A stretch of 64,000 nucleotides of DNA from Bimastos eiseni (Eukaryota; Annelida; Clitellata; Crassiclitellata; Lumbricidae). The position numbers and the translations under genes are program-made. The notes under the pieces are model-generated. The model was not told where the DNA came from, searched no databases, and was given only the letters and a program-made list of their open reading frames with translations. The stretch lies in contig OY365822.1 in NCBI GenBank assembly GCA_959347315.1, forward strand, positions 6,886,587 through 6,950,586, written 5' to 3'. Positions 58,440 to 64,000 of this stretch are shown here, one piece after another. How positions within the stretch are numbered: the first letter of the stretch is position 1; the number at the start of each line of letters is the position of its first letter.

Positions 58440-58635
58440 CATTCATCCATACATACATTCATATAGATAAATCCATTGATTCTCACATGGACCATTCCAT
58501 TCATCCATCATTCCATTCATAAATCCATCCATCCATTCATAAATTCATCCATCCATCAATCCATTCATCCATCCATCAATCCGTTCATCCATTCATCCAT
58601 CCATTCATCCATCCATTCATCCATCCATCCCTTCA
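58440..58635. repeat. CATC/CATT tetranucleotide array
   Basis: ATCCATCCATTC variants. It would lie in TLX intron 3 if the candidate fourth exon is real. Confidence 0.93.
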
Positions 58636-58695
58636 GTTTTACCATTGGTCCTTCACTGACTGTTCCTCCTTCTGCTTCACATCGTCCTCATATTC

Positions 58696-58861
58696 CTAAT
58701 CAACCTTCTCTCCTCTTCCATCCTTCGTTCTTCTCCGTTCACTCTCTGGCTGCTGAGAATGGCGATCTTGGAGTCTATGATGGCCTGGAAACCGAAAGCC
58801 GAAAAGTAACTCCCTCGTCATGACCTGGCGATCAGCTTCCCTCTTCTCGGCTGTCTGACGT
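58696..58861 (-). other. TLX: TLX exon 3 (post-homeodomain)
   Basis: The acceptor is TTGCAG|ACGTCAG. The first base completes an Arg codon begun in exon 2, then [12 protein letters not shown] follows exactly as expected for TLX. The frame continues 42 more residues to TAG at 58696. A phase-0 GT (CAG|GTCATG at 58824) would end the exon after DRQ, and another (AAG|GTTGAT at 58704) lies just before the stop. Confidence 0.85.
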
Positions 58862-60501
58862 CTGCAATACAATACAAAACAATACAATGTAACACAATAC
58901 AGTAACAATGAACACAATAGAACACAATACAACAACAATAGAACACAATACAACAACAATACAACAACAATACAATACAAGAAAATACAAACTCTGTTGG
59001 TAGGATGCATGCCTGGAGTTCGCTTGTACTAGCAGCAGAAGCCAGAAAGGCAGAAAGTGCCAGCGTAGATGCACAACGAACTCCCAGACCACCATCTCTC
59101 ACCGGCAAAGAAGCATGGAGCCAGCGGTCATCGTCAAGGTCAACATTTAAAATGGTTGACAGTCCTTCTCTCAGCAGTTGATCAAACCGAGCCAAGACCG
59201 GGCAATCAGCGCAGACGGCTGTGCGCAGACTGTACATGGAGACTGTCCCTGTACATTTCCTGTACATGGACAGCACGTGATGCTAGCGCCCCCTGTGACT
59301 GTACTTATTATTATTATTATTATTATTATTATTGTTTTTGTTCTTGTTGTGTTGCTGTTGTTATCGTTATTGTTACCTCCATTTTGTTCTTCTGTTCTGG
59401 AACCATGTCTTCACCTGCGCCTCCGTCATTTTCAATTCCCTGGCAACGGTTGATCTTTCCGGTGACGTCAGGTACTTTTGATTGGAGAACCTCTTCTCCA
59501 GTTCCTTCAACTGGATCCGGGTGAAGGACGTCCGGGGCTTCTTCCGGTTCAAGGACGTCGTCGCCCGGATGCGGCCATATTGAGACCGACCGAAACGACG
59601 CCTTGGCCCTCGGCAGATGAACCCTAGAGACAGACAAGTGCAATGTATGTATGTATTGTAGTTTGATGTAATGTAGTACTGTGATGTAATTTAATGTAAT
59701 TTAGTGTATGTAATTTAATGTAATGTCGTGTACTATGATGTATGTAATGTATGTATGTAATGTATGTAATTTATGTAATGTATGTAATGCAATGTAATTT
59801 AATGTAGTGTATTGTACAGTGATGTATGTAATACATGCAATGTATGCAATGCATGTAATGTATGTAATGCAATATAATGTACGTAATGTGATGTAATCGA
59901 GCATTTATATAGCGCCCTTCAAGATATCTCTCTGCGCTGGACCAAACGATGTCAAATGTAGCAATCAATCAATCCATCAATCAACCAATCAATGAAACCT
60001 TCTCTTCAGGAAACCTACATAGATACGATCAGGTGGGCTGTGTGAACGGGGGCCCAAGAGGGCGACGTCGTTGAATCTCGCTATAATTACTATCATGATT
60101 ATCAAAATTATTATTAATAATATTACTAAGACGAGGCTCGAGCCTTGTACAACGGAGAGCTAATTTGACCCACAGCATAAATTATAAATGTAATATAAAT
60201 ATTCGATTACATCGCATTACATTAGATTACATTACATTAGATTATATTAGATTACATTAGATTACTTTATATTACACTAGATTACGTTACAGTAGATTAC
60301 ATTGCATGACATTAGATTACATTGGATTACGTTATATTAGATTACGTGACATTAGATTACATTACACTGCATTAAACTACATTGCGTCTCATTAGATTAC
60401 GTGACATTATATTACATTACATTACGTTATATTGCAACAGAGCTAAATACTGAATTCTGACCGCCATTGATGTGACCGAAGACAGCTCCTGCCTCCATCG
60501 C

Positions 60502-60533
<32 letters not shown>

Positions 60534-60921
60534 ATGTCCATGGGATGATGCTGACCCCGGGATAGGTCAGAGGGCCGAGTGTGCACCAGTTGGTCAGCGG
60601 AGCTTGAAGAGGAGGAGACTGCGGAGACAGACCGTGTCCGTCAACCAGGTCCATCCTCAGAGAGTTCATCGGATGAAACGAGCTGGATCTGGACGTCGTC
60701 GTCGTCGTCGTCGTCGAGTCTGACTTCCTGTTAGGGCGCTGCATCGCTTCCGGTGTCGAGAGGATCCGGTCGATTCCGAAGCGTAAGTGCGGCTCATCCT
60801 GAGCACCAATTAACCGGAAGTCCACTGGAAACCGGAAGTCGCACGGGTCGCTGGACCTTGACGACGCGCAGATGACGTTGTCATGGTGACCGCTGCCGGA
60901 AGTTGTCGATTCCTGAGGCAT
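58696..60921 (-). CDS. TLX: TLX-family homeobox transcription factor, three exons (60921-60462, 59623-59377, 58861-58696)
   Basis: This is a nuclear DNA-binding regulator of the TLX/HOX11/C15 family, known for roles in neural and appendage cell-fate choice. Joining the three exons gives 290 residues with consistent phases (1 then 2). Residues 48-54 are FGIDRIL, an Eh1 Groucho-binding motif like the TLX FGIDQIL. Residues 131-141 are polyalanine and about 70-76 polythreonine. The homeodomain is at about 180-239: it begins [11 protein letters not shown], helix 3 is [13 protein letters not shown], with N51 at N230 and Thr at position 47, the diagnostic TLX residue. [13 protein letters not shown] follows, matching the TLX extension. 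The start ATG is 60919-60921. The usual FPWM hexapeptide is not clear; IIPWTS (125-130) may be its remnant. Family assignment is firm. The C-terminus is uncertain because the sequence after DRQ (residue 248) is not TLX-like; see the candidate exon at 57642-57911. Confidence 0.93.
58868..58986. repeat. ACAATACAA-type microsatellite in TLX intron 2
   Basis: Imperfect repeats of CAATA, ACAATAC and AACAACAAT lie immediately upstream of the exon 3 acceptor. On the coding strand they supply the T-rich tract before the AG. Confidence 0.9.
59001..59231 (-). mobile_element. LINE reverse-transcriptase C-terminal relic inside TLX intron 2 (LINE family A)
   Basis: The minus-strand frame encodes [23 protein letters not shown], then [12 protein letters not shown] and [10 protein letters not shown]. 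This is the conserved block downstream of the RT domain in a LINE group common in marine invertebrates ([17 protein letters not shown]). It is truncated on both sides and lies in the same orientation as the host gene. Confidence 0.85.
59306..59336. repeat. (TTA)n microsatellite near the TLX exon 2 donor
   Basis: About ten TTA/TTG units lie just inside intron 2. Confidence 0.9.
59377..59623 (-). other. TLX: TLX exon 2 (most of the homeodomain)
   Basis: The acceptor is a pyrimidine stretch ending TGTCTCTAG, followed by GGTTCATC. The donor is TGGAG|GTAACA at 59376. The exon carries homeodomain residues through KWR, including WFQNRRTKW, and is open throughout its 247 bp. Confidence 0.93.
59643..59892. 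repeat. Degenerate GTAATGTAT repeat in TLX intron 1
   Basis: Many copies of GTAATGTA / TGTAATTTAATG without strict period. Open frames here translate to Thr/Tyr/Ile-rich junk and are not genes. Confidence 0.85.
59895..59995 (+). mobile_element. R4 SINE-like fragment (TATAGCGCC core, CAAT tail)
   Basis: TTATATAGCGCCCTTCAAG is followed by a short body and a (CAATCAAT)n tail. The same core occurs near 6090, 10015, 20365, 27640, 30125, 40630, 42470, 46735 and 50910, in both orientations. It sits in TLX intron 1. Confidence 0.6.
60185..60435. repeat. Degenerate ATTACATTAG decamer array in TLX intron 1
   Basis: Roughly 5-10-bp units of ATTAC/ATTAG repeat for about 250 bp, ending at the exon 1 boundary region. 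Confidence 0.9.
60462..60921 (-). other. TLX: TLX exon 1 (start codon, Eh1 motif, polyalanine)
   Basis: Exon 1 encodes residues 1-153 plus one base. The proposed donor is GGCG|GTCAGA (intron begins at 60461), chosen because it leaves the phase that exon 2 needs. A second phase-compatible GT (after GTCTTCG) lies a few codons earlier. The open frame itself runs on to 60427. Confidence 0.8.
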
Positions 60922-60929
60922 GGATAGTG

Positions 60930-61780
60930 GGTGCCAGTCGTGTACAGGTAACCAGTCTATATATGGAACCAGCCTAATAAGCCAGGGCTGCTACTATTAG
61001 CTAAGGGAGACAGCGTATCAATAGAAGCAGTCTTCTTCCAAGGGAACCAGCGGACCAGAGGTAACACTCTATCGCAGAAATCTGCTTGCTAAGGGAACCA
61101 GTATGGGAGCCACTAGATGGATGGTCTATCAATGGGACCAACGCTTCGATGGAATCAGTCTATATATATGTAACCAGTATGTAAATGGTATAAGCCTGTA
61201 TACCAAAGACACTGCATGTCAATACCCGCGAGTACGGGTGATTAGTGATCACTTGGTAGGCTTTACTCTAGCCCCATGTGCCCCGGGGACTCCAAATACG
61301 AAAGTCTGGCGGAGTTTTCCTCACAGCTGCATAATTCTTTTCTATACGATTCCACTACGTTCCTCTAACCGTTCCCTTTTTCCAGAAAGAATCCGACGAA
61401 GCCTCCAGATGCACGGGTTCCCAAGCGTATCAATGCATAGAGGAGGAATCTGGAATTTGCTCGGGTATTCGGGAAACCTTCAATGACAATGACTTCAACG
61501 CTTCCTGTGTCTTTAGGAATGACAAAATACTTCCAGGCAGCGTTCTATTTGTGTAGACAATCTCTAACCTAAGCGTCATTGTCTTACCTGTGCAATAAGG
61601 GATACGTCAATCATCGCTGCGTCAGCGAGGTGATTGGGCATACGGCGACCAATCAAGAGGCGAGAATTATGGGCGTCAGTATCAGTTTTTCGCGGTGTGA
61701 CCACACTCATGCACTGACTACCGTAAGACGTGCACTTAAATTTAATCTGTGCGGCCGTCTATAGAAAGCTGCAAGTTGAC
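60930..61780. other. TLX upstream region
   Basis: Contains loose GGAACCAG / GTAACCAGT repetition at 60945-61190, which would lie in the 5' leader or promoter. No promoter element is identified with confidence. Confidence 0.4.
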
Positions 61781-61785
61781 GGCTG

Positions 61786-61880
61786 TTGTTGATTTTTAAC
61801 GACGCTGTTCCATAACGAAGATGATTTGGTGTTTCCCTCCACATTTCTCCAGGCTTGGGACTGGCACTGTCAGAACACTG
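61786..61880 (-). mobile_element. R2 SINE body fragment
   Basis: Contains TTTTTAACGACGCTGTTCC, GATGATTTGGTGTTTCCCTC and CCAGGCTTGGGACTGGCACT. Confidence 0.8.
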
Positions 61881-62204
61881 TAAGTCGACGGCAACGGACT
61901 CTGGGCATATTGACTCCATGCATATTCTCATGCATTGGGCTGTCGTTAAGCTCAAGAAAAACTTAATTATCAATTTATCGATGATTGAACACACGACGCC
62001 CTTTTGTTAGGCCCAAATGTATAGCAATATTTTACAATTGTTCATTTCGCATTTTTTAAATTGAGGCATAATTTCAATTTTCAATGCAGGTTAAAAATAA
62101 TTATTCGTTCGTTCATTTATTCACTTAATAGTTACTTTCGCCTACTATAAATATATATAGACCTATAAGTTATAACTGGTCAGTGGTCAGAAGCCTAAGC
62201 GATT

Positions 62205-62362
<158 letters not shown>

Positions 62363-62589
62363 GCTATAAGAGGCAGATTGGATATGAGGGGAGTAGGAGA
62401 GGGGCTACTGTATCCCCTCCCTACTCCCTAACCCCAAGATTTGTTTGTAAATACAATGTAACAATTCATTTGTTGATGACGATGGCGTCATGATCTGGCA
62501 AGAGTGGTAGTATTCGATTGATCAGAGCGGGAGGACACCAGCCATGGCAGATTATTGAAATTGAAAATTGAAAGTTGAAATTCTTTCAA

Positions 62590-62800
62590 TTTTATACCAC
62601 CCTTCTTCCAACATCTTTTACACAGAAGTTCACACGCCTCGACAGCGCAATTGCAGTTGTACTGCAGAGCAATGGTGCACGAAGGACTTGCTCAAGGTCC
62701 CTACACAGTGACTGACGCCTTTGACGAGGGTCGAACCCGCTCACTCAGCGCACACTGAGTGTTACGTGCGGACCGCTCTAACCGATCAGCCACCGTGAAA
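62590..62800 (-). mobile_element. R3 SINE, full length, tRNA-like head
   Basis: Minus strand: CACGGTGGCTGATCGGTTAG (A box) and GCGGGTTCGACCCTCGTC (B box), then the GCAATTGC-containing body. Despite the good A and B boxes the anticodon region is disordered, so this is a SINE head, not a tRNA gene. Confidence 0.85.
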
Positions 62801-62804
62801 AAAT

Positions 62805-64000
62805 AAGATATATATATATATATATAGAAATTATAGATCAGGTATAGTATACAATACTAATGCAACGAATATCAAAAGGGAAACTCTTGCCAAGCAGAAC
62901 GATTCTATAGCAGGCTGACAGCCATCTCTGGTGATTTTTCATTGGACAACATTTTTTCATTAAAAAAATAATAAAAACCCAAGGTAGGCACGCGCCTCTT
63001 CGCCTCAATGGTAGCGACGCCACTAACAGTTACACCACACCTTAAATTTCTAGCAAGCACTGAAATGGGGAGCGATTGTGAAGGTTCTAATTCACTATCC
63101 AGTACAATGCCTTGAAAAATGAAGTGTGAAGCATATAAAAAGCGTGCAAAGTATATAAAAGCGAACATTAACATCTTTGCTTTTACGTAATTTTACCAAA
63201 CTCATTATTGGCGGAAGTCCATTCATTAATTCAATCGTTCGTTCATTCGTTCGCTCTCAGCGTTAAGACTGCAACAATAAAGATACCAAAAAGGTCCTGC
63301 AAAAAATAATTATATGAGTTTGAATTAGGCAAGTTGAAGTGCGCAATGCATTTACCCTTACTTATCTTTCGTGACCCATTTCCCACTGAGGCGAGCGGCG
63401 CACACCTCCTCGTTGACCCAATTCTTTATCTGCTCTGCCATCTGGCGAGTGGCGGCGAAGTGGCGATGATTGCCTCAGAGCGTGCCAAGGCTTCAGAGGC
63501 TGCGCTCTGCTATGACAATCACACGTGGTTCAGTAATATCATTGGTTTAAATTGTCGTTCAAATACGTGCGTCAGTGTTCTGCAAAGACGAAGTAAATTC
63601 GTACAAGACGCGTTGCGATTTATCTGTTCTTGACTTGGGCGGAGCTTTGTCTATGTTAATAGCCGTAAGAAGGCCGTCGGTGACTGGATGGTTTTCAACG
63701 ATTTCCCGAGGGTTCGAAGAAAACCGTTTGACGATATTTTGGATACTCGGTACCTGTCATTTCGGTCTGGGGTAAGTAGAATGGGTGACTAGGTTTTTTA
63801 AAAGGTGATAGAAAACCCGCCATCTCGTGCCGGTCTTGTTATCGCCACCCTTATCGTCAGTTAGCCACCTTCGGCTGAATTAGATCTGCTGCGAGATTAG
63901 ACCGCACTAGTCTCCGGCTCTTAACCACGAGGTCGTGTTCTATTAATAGTGGTTGCAATACGCCTGAAATGCCAGTTTATAATAATGCATATATTTTGCC
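62805..64000. other. Right-end intergenic DNA
   Basis: Short frames at 63334-63633 and 63575-63775 have no recognised domain. 62985-63045 weakly matches 50395-50440 (GCACGNGCCTCT and GCGACGC). Confidence 0.45.

Noticed and set aside
62700..62800. Possible functional tRNA gene on minus strand
   Set aside because: A and B boxes are good, but the region between them cannot form a normal anticodon arm, and an aligned copy with the same 3' body exists at 12 kb, so it is a SINE head.
63334..63633. 99-codon frame near the right end
   Set aside because: No motif recognised and no support for splicing or a start; left unannotated as a gene.

Overview
This is a gene-poor, repeat-rich window of animal nuclear DNA. 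Genes contain introns, short interspersed elements with tRNA-like heads are common, and simple-sequence arrays take up a large share of the bases. A nuclear copy of mitochondrial ND6 (about 11.31-11.56 kb) reads as a conserved ND6 core only if ATA is taken as Met. That fits the invertebrate mitochondrial code and argues against an echinoderm. With the ND6 residue pattern it suggests a lophotrochozoan such as an annelid or mollusc, but this placement is an inference.

Two protein genes are well supported, both on the minus strand. The first (23587-26208) is an intronless 873-residue biogenic-amine GPCR resembling alpha2-adrenergic-like/octopamine receptors. It has every expected class A motif, a long glycosylatable N-terminus and a very long third intracellular loop that carries a 10-residue coding repeat. 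The second (58696-60921, possibly extending to 57642) is a split TLX (T-cell leukemia homeobox/HOX11/C15) gene. I rebuilt it from three exons with matching splice phases: an Eh1 repressor motif in exon 1, a homeodomain with the TLX-specific Thr47 in exon 2, and the RRQTAE continuation in exon 3. A possible fourth, C-terminal exon starts at 57911. The genes are about 32 kb apart and I see no functional link.

Layout: 0-6 kb holds pyrimidine-rich tracts and a 24/72-bp minisatellite, with a LINE 3' relic at 3.9-4.1 kb. 6-23 kb holds dispersed SINE-like copies, a foldback palindrome, the ND6 numt, a LINE relic and large CT/GACA/CA arrays. 23-27 kb is the GPCR, whose first codons lie in a duplicated segment also present at 33.3 kb. 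27-37 kb holds a hAT-like MITE, several minisatellites, a degenerate telomere-like tract, a 650-bp purine tract and a frameshifted LINE RT relic. 37-42 kb holds a nearly pure 1.27-kb GGAT array, an exact 20-copy 14-bp array and a 200-bp assembly gap. 42-50 kb is mostly microsatellite plus a decayed array built on GTTGCCATGG. 50.9-56.8 kb is a nested cluster of at least four diverged copies of one unknown element, including a 1.47-kb direct duplication and a swapped A-B/B-A order. 57-61 kb is the TLX gene, and 61-64 kb is ordinary intergenic DNA with SINE copies.

The many long open frames over tetranucleotide and (CT)n arrays arise from repeats that lack stop codons. They are annotated as repeats, not genes. 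At least three recurrent SINE-like families, plus a fourth sharing a TATAGCGCC core, explain much of the DNA outside genes and simple repeats.
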